64,000 nucleotides of DNA, taken from contig CM056578.1 in NCBI GenBank assembly GCA_029721435.1, positions 18,481,911 through 18,545,910 on the forward strand, read 5' to 3'. A model generated the notes under the pieces. That model had not been told where the DNA came from. It saw only the letters and a list, made by a program, of their open reading frames with translations, and ran no database searches. Each line of letters opens with the position of its first letter. The first letter of the stretch is position 1. The DNA is from Gymnothorax reevesii (lineage: Eukaryota; Chordata; Actinopteri; Anguilliformes; Muraenidae). The translations under genes and the position numbers were made by a program. Positions 1 through 13,449 of the stretch are shown piece by piece.

Positions 1-783
1 GGGGCGAAAAAACAAATATTAATTTATGCCCATTTTACATTCACTTTCAAATCCCTTTGTCCCCCCGCTAACTTATTAGCAAAAGAAAACACATTCCTGG
101 GCTTCTGAGGCGAGGGCTACATAAAAACGCACTTAAACAAAAACTAAAAAGATGATTTTAGAAAAGAAAAGTGGCCAGTGCGTCTACAGGCAATAAGGCA
201 GGATTCCGGACCCGCTCAAGCGAAAACTCCGGCGCTTCAGATCTCCTGTATTCTCTCTCTTTTTTCGTTTCCGCTTTCGCTCGCCGCGCAGCGATGTCGA
301 AATTACTGCGGCTCGGCTGCGCGGGGGTACAAGGGGAGTGACAGGAATTAAAATAAATTGCCCGGTTCAAGCGGCCAGAACCTTGGGAGACAATACAAGT
401 AAAAGCATAAATGTCAATTTGGGGATGATAAAAGATCCAATCAGAGGACAGTCAGTGAAGCCTCGAGACAACGCTAGGTAATGGAAATTGCGATTTTAAG
501 CGAGACTCAGGCTGCTCCGGAAAAAATAAATAAATAAACAAAATAACATAATTAGAAGGCAGCCATTGAGACCGTCTTCATTGAGAATAACAGGTTTGGT
601 GGGAGAAAACAGCACCACCGGAGACCCACACAAACAGCCGGAGAGATGCTAATAGGATGGAAATTATGGGGAGGGCAGGTATGATTGAACTGCTTTTCAG
701 CAATATTCTCATTCCTCTGTAAATATCTTCTGTAGGAATCCATCTGGGAGAATATTCATCCACAGCCACAGACAGGCAGACAA
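1..783. other. Non-coding, presumed intron
   Basis: No exon, RNA gene or transposon recognised. The 70-aa minus-strand frame at 158-370 has no family resemblance and no splice context. Confidence 0.6.
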
Positions 784-1090
784 ACAGGGATGCAAACATG
801 CGCACAGACACATACACGCACGCACAGGCACACACGCACGCATACATGCAGACCTACACACACACACACACACACACAAGTATGCCCACTCACGCATACA
901 CTTACACACCGACACATACATCTGTGCACGGAAACATACACACACTGAAATAAACACACGCACACAAAAATGCACACCAATGCAGACGTTCACGCACGCA
1001 CACAAAAACACTCTCACAGACACACACACACACACGCGCAGACAGGCAAGTGAGCGCTATCATGCACTTACACACACACACACACACAAA
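784..1090. repeat. CA-rich cryptic simple sequence
   Basis: Interrupted (CA)n over 300 bp. The long Cys/Val-rich minus-strand frames here (MCVCV...) are artefacts of the repeat. Confidence 0.9.
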
Positions 1091-3204
1091 ATTGTGACTC
1101 AAATGCAGCAAAGCCGAGCGTTTGATATTATAGACGAAACAATTCAGTCACTCAGCAATGACACTTGCTTGCATCATTCGCCTCAATCACAAAGGACAGA
1201 AAAAAAATGTTCTGAAACAGCTTCTTCTTTGAACATTTTCTCTTCAACAATTTTAAATATTCCAGAATGTCGGTAACCTGTAGCTAAAATAATAAAATCT
1301 GTAGTCAGGCAAAATAATAATAATAATAATAAAAAATAAAAAAAACAAGAAACACCCCACACTCCACCCTGTACCCCGCCCCCACACTTTGACCCACTTT
1401 CACACAAAAACATGCACGATGATCTCAGCTCCCTTCTCTCCCTTACATTACTTTAAATAATACATGTTGCACAAAAAAACGCCCAAACGCCAATGCACAG
1501 ACTCTTCATAGCCTTCTGGGCTCTCTCTGCGTTCAATTCAGTGTGATCTAACTCAGACGACATTCATATTTGCGGATGTACTGATCTGTGAGTCTCGTTT
1601 ACAGACATCTCACTGACAGCCATCGAGACATCGGCTCAGCTGATGCACGGACAATAAGGTAGACGAAGTACACACATCCACTTAGCCCAGTCTATTACTA
1701 GCATAGCCCTTTGTCATACCCCAGCAGATGTGCGTTAGGATCTCCGTAGACACTGTTGCTGATAAAATCATAGGATATTTAGCTGGTTGCCAAAAAGGTT
1801 CAGCCAACTGCTCGCCAACACTCACCATTCCTTCAAATAGAGTTAATTATATTCTATTCTGCCCTGCGCATTGATCTCGGCCTTTTGTACAAGTGTTGCA
1901 CCCATAAGGACATGAACTATAGATAAATACACACTAGTCACTCTTGAATAAAAAGGAAGGATAATACTAAGCATATGTCTATTGATGTAGAAATGCTGCC
2001 ATGCTATGTATACAAACCAGCAAATATTACTCCAGGAGAGAGAGACTTATGAGAGAGATAGAGGTCTAGAGGATGAAATAATTTAATTGCTCAACAAAGA
2101 CAACAAAGAGCACTTTATTACCAGACATGGTACTAGACATGGAACGAGTAACAAATGACAACAGAGCAAGCAATATGGAGATCTCTCTTATTCCAGCCCC
2201 TCGATTTCATTGTCGTTCTCCAACAAAAAAATCTATATTTTTCTGTCCGATGCCATATTGACGGACGACATTTAAAAACACAGATGGTTTATGCAGCCAA
2301 TTGCTAAGAAATCCAACTGAATAATCAATAGCGAGACCAGTGTTCGCTCCGCGTCGAATCAACCAATAATACCATGCACTTTGCCCTTCCCACAATGCAA
2401 TAATTTCCTCGTGCCTGTTACAAACCCCTCTTTCTCATCATTATAAAGTAACTTTTTTATCAGTTGATATCACCACCATCTTCATCAGCGCTAATTTTAT
2501 CACCCTTCCTCATCACGTACATCACAACGCCTTCTTCATCACCCCCGATCATTACACTCTGGCGACACAAATCCGCCACAACTCGCTTTTATCTCAGGTA
2601 TTATCGAAATTAAAAGCTCAGCGTCTCGCGTGCCCCTTTTCCAGTCGGAGAGTAAAGGCTCTTTGGAATTTCGTGCAAAAATTCTAATTCTGTGTTCTAA
2701 AACTTCAGTGCCAGTGTTCCGGAACTTTCAGCTGTCAGGACTATTGTTACATCAGCATAAGAACACTGAGCGCAGAACACTCAAATCACTTTCATGTGTT
2801 CTCTCACCTTGACGGATTAAAGCATTCTCTTTAAATTAAAGAGAATTAAAACAGACTTCCTTTTGAAGTGACCAGCGTCACAACCACATCAGTCCGCTGC
2901 GCGCTGAACTAAGAGGTCATTCTCATTAGGTGTTTTTGGAGTTTAAAAACAAAATGTCTCTCCCTTAACTTTTCTACCTTATCCCTTTACATGATCATGT
3001 TAATGCATGCCGTCCTCCCTAAAATCAATCCAGGAGTCCCTACAACATTAGTACCACCCCTGATGGCAGGTGGGTAACACTTGGGATATTTAGGACCTAT
3101 ACTGGGCATCAGAGAACAGGTCAGGAAATTCCGGGACATTCCAGGAGAAATGCTTAATATCGTATTGTCAGCATGCCAATCCTAACACATTTCATCAAAA
3201 GTAT
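1091..3204. other. Non-coding, presumed intron
   Basis: Unique sequence with a short TAA/A-rich run at about 1315-1345 and a degenerate TTCATCA-rich stretch at 2450-2560. Nothing else seen. Confidence 0.6.
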
Positions 3205-3405
3205 TACGGATATTGAAGTTTATATCCACCTCTTTAGAACAGGCGCCATAACTCATTCTCTTAAAAAACATTGTGGTGTCAAAAACAACAGTGAAGCGAG
3301 ACCAAGATTCTTTTCTTTACTTGAGGGATTATGGGAATTGAAGTTTATAACCTTCAACACTCTTTAGCATAGTCAAAACAATGCAGTGTCTTGCATGACA
3401 GTGAG
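3205..3405 (+). repeat. Degenerate two-copy duplication
   Basis: ATTGAAGTTTATA, then CTCTTTAG, then a CATTGTGGTGTC-like word and ACAGTGA occur twice, roughly 130-140 bp apart. The copies are diverged. Confidence 0.45.
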
Positions 3406-3663
3406 ACAGTACCTACCCCCCACCTCACAGAGAGCCCCTCTGTCTTACACAATGGGGGCAAGACTCTGCCGCGGTGCTTGGCAGCCAAAATGCTTGATGC
3501 TGAGGCTGACCCGCAAGCTGTACTGAGCGTGTGCGATGTGTTAAGAACTGCTGCCACACAGCACAGCGAGGGGAACACTGTGCGTTCGGGGGGTGGTGTT
3601 TTTGGACCAAAGCTGCACTGAGTCCTTTGCTTATTGACATTTCAGCCAGCCGCTGCAGAGAAA

Positions 3664-3925
3664 AAATGTGTGTGGCTGTGTGTGTGTGTGTGTGTGTGTG
3701 TTTGTGCGCGCATGTGTGGCTGTGTGTTCGAGTACGTGTGTGTTCCTGTGTGTGCGTGTGTGTGGTGCAAGAGGCAAGAGTGTGTGTATGTGCGTGTGTG
3801 TCTGTTCATGTGTGTGTGTGAATGCGTCTGTGTGTGCTTGTGTCGCTGAGTGTTTGTGCACGTGTGTGTTCCTGTGTGTGCGTGTGTTCTGCAAGAGTGC
3901 GTATGTGTGTGAGAGAGAGAGAGCG
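3664..3925. repeat. GT-rich cryptic simple sequence ending in (GA)n
   Basis: Interrupted (GT)n of 245 bp followed by a short GA run. Open frames across it are artefacts. Confidence 0.9.
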
Positions 3926-5940
3926 CGTTTCTCGAAGGATTGACAAACTGTGCGGAGTGCGTTCCGCCTGTCGCCCATGACTGCTGGGACAGACTCAGAC
4001 CAGCGTAAGCCAGTTAGATAATGGATGTGTGGATGAGTGGATGAGAGACCAGCAGAGACTGTAGAAGCTCATTGTAAAAAGGCTGAGGCGCCTCCTAAGG
4101 CCACAAACGGGGATCCCTCAATCCCTCTGCCTCTCAGGAAGAGCCTCAAAAACAAAACCGCTCCAGAGGAGAGCTCAGTTTCACAGTGCGCTACTTAGCG
4201 GTGAGCCTCTGATCCGAGTCTTTCCCTGTGAGCAGATTTAATTACTATCAATGACTGGCAGAGTTTAGAGGGACTGAAAATATATATAGAGAGAGAGATA
4301 GAGAGAGAGAGAGGGAGGGGGTAGAGGAATGAAAGGGAAACCTACGCTAAAAATTCACAGCACACCCCGCACTCCTCCAGCACACGCACTTCGGCTCTAA
4401 TTAGACGATGATAACTGAGAGGTCAGAGGGCAAACTGAGCTTAAAATCCCCACCTTCGCAAATAAAAAAATAAAAGAGAAAGAAGATTTTCTCTTGTTGT
4501 TGCACTCCATAAACGACAGCCCACAGAACTCACCTCCTGTAATGCACCACAAATAAACAAATAACAACATAGATAAATTCCTTACTAACAACATGCAGAA
4601 CAGAGGCCAAAAGTATTCGCACAGCACCACAGTTTTTTCTTTGTTTATGCATGAACTCCGGCACATATATTATGGCCACAATGAATATGACGCTAGCACG
4701 AAAGAATGTTAGCTTCTATTTACAGAAATGCAATAACAACATCATGCAAACCATGCGCTAATCGGACTGATTTTCAACACTCTCTGAATACTCATAAACA
4801 TACACTGCATGTCAGCAAGGAGTGGCTGAATCTCATTTCTGATACGCAGGGCAGTCGCACATCTCAGGCTGGGCTGACATTCTCAGCGCGGATAGAAGTG
4901 GGCACAGTTTCCACAGAGACCACCAAAGCCGCGGGCACCGTGCCCACGGACAGCGGCCCGAGCGGCCGGCCAGCAGCTGACAGGGAGAGATCAGCTCTCA
5001 GTGCAGTCGCTACAAACACAGGGGAACTCCAGCGCGAACACTGCGCCAACTGCTACTGCCGTTCACACTGCAGTCGTGTTTCGCTTTGTTTTTGTGGTGG
5101 GGGTGGAGGTGCGGCAAGGTTAGCTGGACAGGTGAGAGGATAAGGGACGGTTGAGTGGGACTGGGGTGTGGTGGTGGGGGGGGGGGGCGCAAACACTTGG
5201 CTCTTGCACCCGGCTGAAAATGCAGCGATCGAGACCGATTCAATTCCGCCGGTCCACAAAAAAAGTGTCGGAGCACGGAGGTGTTCTTTGAGATCAAATG
5301 CCCCTGTGCGAGGGGAGACGTGGGGCAGGGTGGGGTATAGATTACCCCAGCAATAGAGGGCGATATTGTGCCAGTAGAAGCCACATTCGTGCTGTTCGAG
5401 GATGTGACAATGGGCCAAAATAATACAAGAAGTAACTTCATAAAAATGAACATAGTCACACCTCCCTATTAACATGATTAAAAAAATAAATAAATAAAAA
5501 TATTTAAAAAAAAAATAAATATTTAATATTTTTAAAATATTTCCATATGACTGATGTAACGGTGCCAGGCACTGGACTGAGGAGAACAGAGTAGAGGGCA
5601 GAACCGTAACTTATATTTTATTATTTATCTATTTATTCATCCACGTTTTTTTTTTTTTTTTGCACAAAACCCATGTACCAGAGATAAGCCAAGGCCAAAC
5701 AGCTGATAAGGTATAAAAATGTGCAAAGACTGCTCCACAGTCTGGGTAATTTATCGAGCGGGGTGTTGAATGTGAAAAGATGCAGCCAGGTGTGACCAAT
5801 CGCAGGAGATGGATCATTGTCAGCCCGTTTCATGGGGATCAGCAAGGCAGGGCTAATCTATGGTGATCGGAACTCCACTCCGAGTTATTGCTCGCCTTGG
5901 TTGCTTATTGCTGGTAGCTGGTGTTTAACATAATTCAAAA
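3926..5940. other. Non-coding, presumed intron
   Basis: Unique sequence. A G13 run lies at about 5176-5188 and AT-rich low complexity at 5475-5545. The open frames around 4700-5460 lack codon structure or splice sites that would support a gene. Confidence 0.6.
4281..4322. repeat. (GA)n microsatellite
   Basis: GA-rich run preceded by a short TA run. Confidence 0.85.
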
Positions 5941-5941
5941 A

Positions 5942-5976
<35 letters not shown>

Positions 5977-6000
5977 CAACAATATTATTATTATTATTGT

Positions 6001-6036
<36 letters not shown>

Positions 6037-6213
6037 AATTATACATGAATAAAATGTAAAATATATGGATTACACTAATTCAAACTGAAAGTATGTGTAA
6101 AATTCAGTTATGAAAGGGACCTGACACAACTGGCCTAATTTGATATAAATATCATGACACTGTGTCATTCAACCTCCTAAAATAAACTAAAATTAGTAAA
6201 AATAGCTGCAGCA

Positions 6214-6247
<34 letters not shown>

Positions 6248-6390
6248 GGCCACATCACAGAAAAATATTTGATTATAGTATATCATGAACATGGTTAAAA
6301 TTAAAATTAAATATTATCTAAATTACTTGCACGGCACTCATTAAAAATATAAAATTGACACATTATTATTATTATTATTATTATTATAAT
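5941..6390. repeat. Block of (TAA)n and (TTA)n arrays in opposite orientation
   Basis: (TAA)n at 5949-5972, (TTA)n at 5984-5997, (TAA)n at 6005-6036 and 6213-6247, and (ATT)n at 6362-6386, with AT-rich spacers. Opposed TAA/TTA arrays can pair into hairpins. Confidence 0.9.
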
Positions 6391-6446
6391 TATACTTGTT
6401 ACCATTGAGAATATTATAATTACTTTTTAAATTTCATTGTTTTCAG

Positions 6447-6462
6447 CACACTCACACACACG

Positions 6463-6494
<32 letters not shown>

Positions 6495-6533
6495 CACAAG
6501 CGCACGCGCACACACACACACACACGAACACAG
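6447..6533. repeat. (CA)n microsatellite, interrupted
   Basis: CA run with CG interruptions. Confidence 0.9.
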
Positions 6534-6816
6534 ATGCAGTCCAAGCCAATATATCTGCTAATAAAGAGACATTCCTATTTCCACAGGGTGGTCTCTCCCA
6601 CATTACAGAGCAGAGGCCAATGTGCGAGCCTCAGAATGACACTGATATGAAGATTAATGTGTGGAGAGGCAGGCAGGTTTCTCCACTCTTACTCTGTGTC
6701 ATCCTGCCATTGTGTATCAACTTTCCACTTGACAGATTCCACTTCCTGGCCAGGACATCCATTTCATACTAAGTGTTTACCCTTCGCCAGATCAGGAGAA
6801 CAGCTCGACTCGGTGA

Positions 6817-6817
<1 letters not shown>

Positions 6818-6857
<40 letters not shown>

Positions 6858-6905
6858 CATGTGCATGTGCATGTGCGTGTGAGTGTGTTTGTATGTGCGT
6901 AGCTG
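6818..6905. repeat. (GT)n microsatellite with GTGCAT interruptions
   Basis: About 17 pure GT units followed by GTGCATGTGCAT repeats. Confidence 0.9.
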
Positions 6906-7075
6906 CGCATGTCTGATTGTGAGTGTGTGTCTGTGCGCGTACAAGAGCATACCTGTTTATCAGATCAAAAGAACAAGTCTGTGTGTGCGCGCATGTGCAT
7001 GAGTCTGCTTAGCGAGTGAACAAAGAAGGATTATTGTTTGTGCAGCATCTATTACGCATTTCAAGTCACAGTGTG

Positions 7076-7285
7076 AACGTGTGTGTGCATATGTGTATGT
7101 GTGTGTGTGCGCGCGCGCATGCGGCGTGTGTGCTTGTGCCTGCGTGCGTGCGTGTGTGTGTGCGTGCATACATATATGCGTGAGTGCTTATGTGCGGTGC
7201 GCGTGCGTGAGCGTGTGTGTGTGTGTGCATGTATGTGTGGGTGTGCTTGAGTGCGTGCATGTGTGTGTGTGTGTGTGTGTGTAGT
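7076..7285. repeat. GT-rich cryptic simple sequence with CG/CA interruptions
   Basis: Alternating purine-pyrimidine (GT, GC, AT) for 200 bp, including GTGCGCGCGCGCATGCG, a strong Z-DNA-type sequence. Confidence 0.9.
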
Positions 7286-7329
7286 TGCGTATATATGCCT
7301 GGGTATGGTGGAAAAATATAAGCACACAC

Positions 7330-9090
7330 AGCATATATACCATAGATGTTAGGCCAACAGTTTCAAAAATATCTCCACAATATTCACACCCTCACAGCAG
7401 GTGAAAAATCTCAAACAGCGAGTTTCATGTCGTAACATTTTTAGTATATTTTTAGTAGACTGATATTCACAGGTGATGCAGAAAGGGATTCAGCGCATCT
7501 CAGTCAAGGGAGCAGATTTATTTCAACTGAAATGAAACATAATATTTTTAAAACATCACCAACTTGTCAGTATCATACAGTATGTCAACAACATGCCAAA
7601 TTAATTATGCCAGATTAGCAGTAATATCAAACAACTACAAAAAAAAGAAAAAAACTAACCGGGTTAAAAAAAAAACTAAATAAATAAATAGAAATTACAG
7701 TACAATTAAATTATTATTAAGCAGACATTTAATGGTTTTTATTTCATTATTTATTAACAAGCAGGTAAAAAAAAAAAATCTAAAAATTTACAGCTGTACA
7801 AATGCATGCAAACATAATAAAGAGCAAATTCTATAATTATGTATCAAAGAATACATAATAACTGCATTTTCATATTTTAAAGCATAGGATATATACCAGA
7901 TCATTTAAATTTATATATATATATATCTATATATATATAAAATTACAAATTTATATATTTAATTTATTATATAAATGAAAATTAATGTGTTAAATTAATT
8001 ATTTAATTAATCAACCAACCTACTGAACTGATCATAAATCTTTTGTCCAAAAAAAAACAAAGAAAGAAATAAAAACTCATTAAATCATATAATATCTAAC
8101 AACTTACAAAAAAAAAATAATAGATTACAAGTAAATGATGAAGACAAGGATGATGATGATTATTATTATTACTACTATTTTAATATTTTCATTATTAATG
8201 ATGATGATGATTATTGTTATTACTACTATTTTAATATTTGCATTATTCATATTTTAATATTTTTATTATTCGTAGTAGCGGTGTAAACAGTGGTATATTA
8301 ATGACATTATGTATTTTTTGACATTATTTGATTTTGGGATTTTTCACGAGCATTGTGTGAATAATGCTCTTTAAAAAGAGCAGCCAGGTAGAGCACTGTT
8401 CAGTTCCAGGAGACGCAATCGCTTTCATCCCTGATCTTTCTATTCTCAGCGCAGGTATAACCGGGCGCGCTCGTAAATGAGTCATTGCACAGCCCGCCAC
8501 TCTCACAGCTCAACCATGCTGCCCCCCCCCCCACCCCACCCTCGCTCTCTACCCATCTACAGCAACCCTCTCACACTTCAACAGCCACATACCAGTCTAC
8601 ACTCGCCACCCACAAAAAGCCACTGAAAAATGTAACTCACCGAGAAATTAATTTCAAGTGAAAAATACATAAATAAAAAATCTACTTTGGAAATTCAGAG
8701 ACAATTCTCACTTCATTCTCATTCCCAAATTATTCCCAATAATCAACCCAATTTACAGTGCAAGGCTATTTAGATAGTGGAGAGGCCTAAAATGGCTGTG
8801 ATTTCACAGAAGATCACCCAATATCAATAAAAATACCCTCAAAGATTACAGCTTAAAGTTTTCTGCTCTAAACTCAGAGTCATTGATTAATTTCAGTTTT
8901 CTAACGCACTGGCTAAAACAAAATGATGTTTGTGTAAAAATACTAACAGACTGCACCGTGTATTCAGCATGTATATGGTGTATGTCCATTGTACTGTATC
9001 ATGGCATTGTTTATCATATCATTTCAAGGATTAAATGCTTATAAGGTTGATGAAATTTCATTTATAAACTATAACAAAAACAACGTCAAT
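7330..9090. other. AT-rich non-coding intron
   Basis: Very AT-rich, with TA and A runs and the 51-bp repeat at 8148-8272. A C13-type run lies near 8522. No exon seen. Confidence 0.6.
8148..8272 (+). repeat. 51-bp AT-rich tandem repeat, about 2.5 copies
   Basis: GATGATGATGATTATT...ACTACTATTTTAATATTT starts again 51 bp later with few changes, and a partial third copy follows. Confidence 0.75.
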
Positions 9091-9150
9091 CATAATAATA
9101 ATAATAATAATACTAATCATAATAATAATAATTATAATAATAATAATAGT
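9091..9150. repeat. (TAA)n microsatellite
   Basis: Interrupted AAT/TAA array. Confidence 0.85.
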
Positions 9151-9277
9151 AATAAACTGTAAGTGCAGCTAATAAAAAAAAACGATGTAAAAAATACGTA
9201 AATAAATACAAAGGGTTAATAGCTAGCTCAGAGATGGGGCCAATTCCGGTTTGTTCTTGATGTTTATTCAATCTACC

Positions 9278-9343
9278 TTTTTTTTTTGGGGGGGGGGGGC
9301 AATTATGTTAGTGTTTGTGTGGAAGCTGGGGGGAGGGGGGGGT
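9278..9343. repeat. T-run followed by G-runs
   Basis: T10 followed by G12, then GGGGGGAGGGGGGGG 30 bp later; four or more G-runs on one strand could form a G-quadruplex. Confidence 0.7.
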
Positions 9344-11884
9344 GAATTCATTTACTGTGAGGGTACTGCAGGAATGATTGATGCTCCTCTACAGAACAGT
9401 AAAGCAATTAGAGCCATGATGTAATATCATTCTAAAAGGGCTATAATCACATTGCGCTCCAACTCCAGGCCCCAGTAAAGATTCCTCGCAGATTAATGTA
9501 GAAGTTAATGACGTTAATGGTATTTTACATTCCCCTAAAAATAAATGTTTTCTTTCAAACTGTAGTTATCTCACACTTACCAATTTAGATCAAGATGAGG
9601 AAGGACTATTGAATAACTCAGGCTCTGCTATGACAATCCATCTCCACGCAAGAACCACATGCTAGAAGTATCTCATTCATGACCTTGATAAGAAGTTCTA
9701 CATCATTCTGAAGGGCTTAAGTGAGGATTGGGCCTGGAGGAGGATGGATCAAGGAAAGATTCAATTTTCATTTTTTGCTCTCTGTAAATAACACGACAGG
9801 ACATCTATTATTTTAATGCCATCTTATAAATTGAGTGATATGTTGCAGCCTAGGTATCTGCAGTATGGATCAACAGTATATACACACCATTTGAGTGGTA
9901 AGCAATGCAGCAGTTGCGAAATGCGTTGCTCAAATCCAAATTTATGGTTAAACATAAGTCCATAGTCGTGAAGTCTTGTTCTTTGGGCTGGATCGCAGCA
10001 AGTTTGTAAGTGATACGGTGATACTATTGGTTGGTTGAGTGTTGAGATTTCCCTATTGACCATAACTCTTTCAAAATGCATAGCAGCGCAAAAGGACGAG
10101 TCATAGATTTGTCTAGATTTGTCCTGAAATTTTTTGAGTGTTTACTTCAGAACACCAGCTACTGCTGCCCAACGCATAATTTAATAGGTATCTAGCAGGA
10201 CCAGCATGCTGAGATGTTATGCAGTGCATAATGCCTTCATTCTTTTAATTAATTGGCCATTTGTTGTGTTTTATACCCACATAAACATTCCCAATGAACA
10301 AAATGAAAGAGGACTATTACAGAGCAGCTTTGCACTACAGTATTAACCTATTTTCAATTTGATTTTCAATGTACCTTGCTCCTTTATGCCAAAAAAAATA
10401 TTTCCAAACAGAAAACAGTTAACTGAGAAAACATTACCCAGTTAATACAATTTAGACATTGAAAATAATTATTATGTCAATGAATGAGTATTCATGTTCA
10501 TATACAAAGCGCAGCCTCATTATATTCACTGAGAAAACATTATTTATAGTTTAAAAGTACAATTAATAGTCAATACATAATTTTAAGATTTATCCAGCTC
10601 ACATCCTGTAGCTGGCATTCAGAGCAATGCATACATTATGAGGCCAGGGATGAAAAAACATAAATCCTGTGATTTTTCTGAGCTCATAATAATTTTAGGA
10701 TGACAAATAAGTGTTGCTGGAAAAAAATATTTAAAAACAAACTGACATTTATTTCATTTTGAATGCTTTTTGTTGTGTTTGTTTCAGCAAGGTGTAATGA
10801 TTCATACCTGATAATACTTATATAATATACATTATTTTATAATTCTGCATAGTACAGCTATTATTCATTTAATATTAGTTTATGTGAACTATGTAGGGCC
10901 ACTGAAATGTTTCACAAAAGACTCACGGCCATGGTCAACATAATCCTGTCTAAAATTCATTTCTGTTTAAAATATTAGTCTGATTTGCAGAATTAGGGAG
11001 TAATTCACACATACACTCACTAAGCACACATTAAAAAATTAAATAAATAAATAAATAAATAAAGTTTTGGGGAACAATATTTTAAAAGCCCATTCATTAA
11101 AACATTCTTTATTACTTTTTTTTGTTTTAATTCAAAATGATGAACTATGGTCACAGCTAAAGAATATATTTAACCTAAAATATTTAACATCCTCCAATAA
11201 AATTCAAAACCCTCAGTCAATCCTTCAGTCTGGATCCATTTTCCCCCTCAATCTTTAGGCGAAAAAATCTGAATCTGCACATGAGCATTTAGCACTGGCA
11301 CAGGCAGGGACTCACACAGCTCATTTTTACATCTTTATCAAATATAGGCAGTATGCAAACAAGGTCAAAATGTTTATGGGAATTTCCGCAAATCTTGACT
11401 AGTTTACGAGACTTTAGGGAGTGGATTAGATTAAATAAAATAGGCCATTGCAATACTATAGCAGACAAATGACAAAACCAGAATCAAAACTGTCTTCCTG
11501 GCAAAAACTCAATAAACCCAAATTATCATATGACATTACTGTACTGCACTATAAGCTGTGGGACATTCCTCTTCTGCTTCATTATAAAACTATATATGAA
11601 ATAAAAAAATATATAGAAATATAAAAATAATATTTAAAAAAATAATAATATTATTATAAAGACAGAAGTATATCAACCGTAGTTCTCCATTCAATCCAAT
11701 TAATATTGTAATTATTATTTTGTTTATTTGTGCAACAGTTTCTTTAAAGGAGAAATGCATATAATATTCTGAGCAAGCTTAAGGAGAAACAAGTTGGCCC
11801 AATTTTCATTTTCCTCAGCTGTTCCCGGTCATTACCCTACGACACGCTGTGAAATGGCTGTTAAGCCAAAACAGCAAAAACAAG
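9344..11884. other. AT-rich non-coding intron
   Basis: No repeats with clear ends and no coding signal; AAAT-type low complexity at 11035-11065 and 11600-11660. Confidence 0.6.
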
Positions 11885-11910
11885 ACACACACACACACAC
11901 ACACACACAA
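11885..11910. repeat. (AC)n microsatellite
   Basis: About 13 pure units. Confidence 0.85.
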
Positions 11911-13079
11911 ACAAAAAATAAAAAACCCCAGAAAGCGAAGCTTTTATTCTAATCAGAGACAGCCCAGCGCACTGAGGCGAACTGAGCAACACTGACTGAC
12001 ACCACAGTAATTATAAGTGAAAAACAAGCATCGTCTCGGTGCGCTGGCTTAAAACGCAGAGCTTTAGGATAGCCGAATAATAATACATAAGTCATATGAA
12101 TTTTTCTATGCTTCCTTGATGCAACAAAAACTCCCCAGGTTGTCCTAACTGACATTGGTTTTACTAAAGCTCCACAAGTGAAATATTAAATGTGATCTAA
12201 GGATACGCTCCAACATACAAAAGAGCCAGAGCCAAGGCCATTATTGTAGTGCAGGCTCCCTGTTTAAAAATGAAACCCCTTAGATATTTAGTCCAAGTTT
12301 AGCATTTTTAATGAAAATACAAGGAAATAAATGCACACATTGTCAACTTTTCTGTCCTGTCACTGTGTAATGATAAAGACTAGAAATGTGATTGTTTAAA
12401 ACAAAGTAAACACTATTGTGGCATTACACAACTGTCCGAATACTTGAATACTTATTCTTGTCACTATATAAATTCCAGTGGATTTGCATTTAAATTATGT
12501 AAGGTAGGATTTCATTAGCCCGCCAGCACAAAACATGATCACTCCTAAAAATTACACAGCAATAGAATGTCTGAGTTATATTCTACAATCAATTTCTTTT
12601 TGGTTTATTTTAATAACTATACCTGTTGAGTTGCACCTTTTGCAATGCTTAATAGAAAAACTTTTCTATTCATATGTGCGTTGACTCCACAAAACCATAT
12701 AGCTGCACATGCTTAGAGATCCTACAGGTGACGCAGTACGTCCTTTAAAGGAATAAATATCGAAGCAAAGGCTTCTTCCAGTCCATTAAACCCTAAACAA
12801 CCTGCTAACAAGGATACGTCCATTGCACTACGCCCAATATCAGCAAAATTAATAATTAACAAAAATAAAATAATTACTCTGGTTTGATTTTTGCTGAAGT
12901 TTCGCACCACAAGCACTCAAATACTGTGTTCAGCTTAAAGTATCCTAATTGAAAACATGTCACAATGCCATATCGGTTCAATACCAGCCATCCCACTAAA
13001 CGGCACTTCATTCAGCTGATCTAAAAAAAATCCATAAAAATGACAAATTGTGACTATTCGGAAATGAAGTTAACACATT
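11911..13079. other. Non-coding intron
   Basis: Unique AT-rich sequence. Nothing recognised. Confidence 0.6.
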
Positions 13080-13340
13080 TTATCGGGGATTAGCCCCCGG
13101 GAAGGCTGCCGGCTGGAAGTGGCTGCAGCGGGCAGCTATCCGTCGGCCCCCTTGCAGGGCTTATTTAGATGTATGAATTCCCTGCACATTCGGGCACTCT
13201 GCCCTCAGATATATTTCTGCACAAACCCGGCCCGGCAGCCCTCTAAACGGGGAGATTACAGCCGCTGTGGGCGCTAGCATAACCCCACTCAGCTATAAGT
13301 ACTCAGAGGAACTCGGCCCCTCCGCCCCTGAAACTTTCAC
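13080..13340. promoter_or_regulatory. Candidate conserved non-coding element downstream of the exon
   Basis: A 260-bp block of balanced base composition, without simple repeats or transposon ends, lies in AT-rich intron about 600 bp past the teneurin exon. It has several short palindromic or homeodomain-like words (GGATTAGCCCCCGGG, GATATATTTCTGC, CTATAAGTACT). It has the look of a conserved intronic enhancer, but conservation cannot be measured from one sequence. Confidence 0.2.
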
Positions 13341-13449
13341 AAAAAATCTCCCGGCTGGCTGAAGAAATGTAACCCAGACAATTATTACATTACAGTCCCA
13401 CTTTCAAAGTTCTCCTCAAACACCCCGTGCTGTAGAGTTGAGTATGTTG

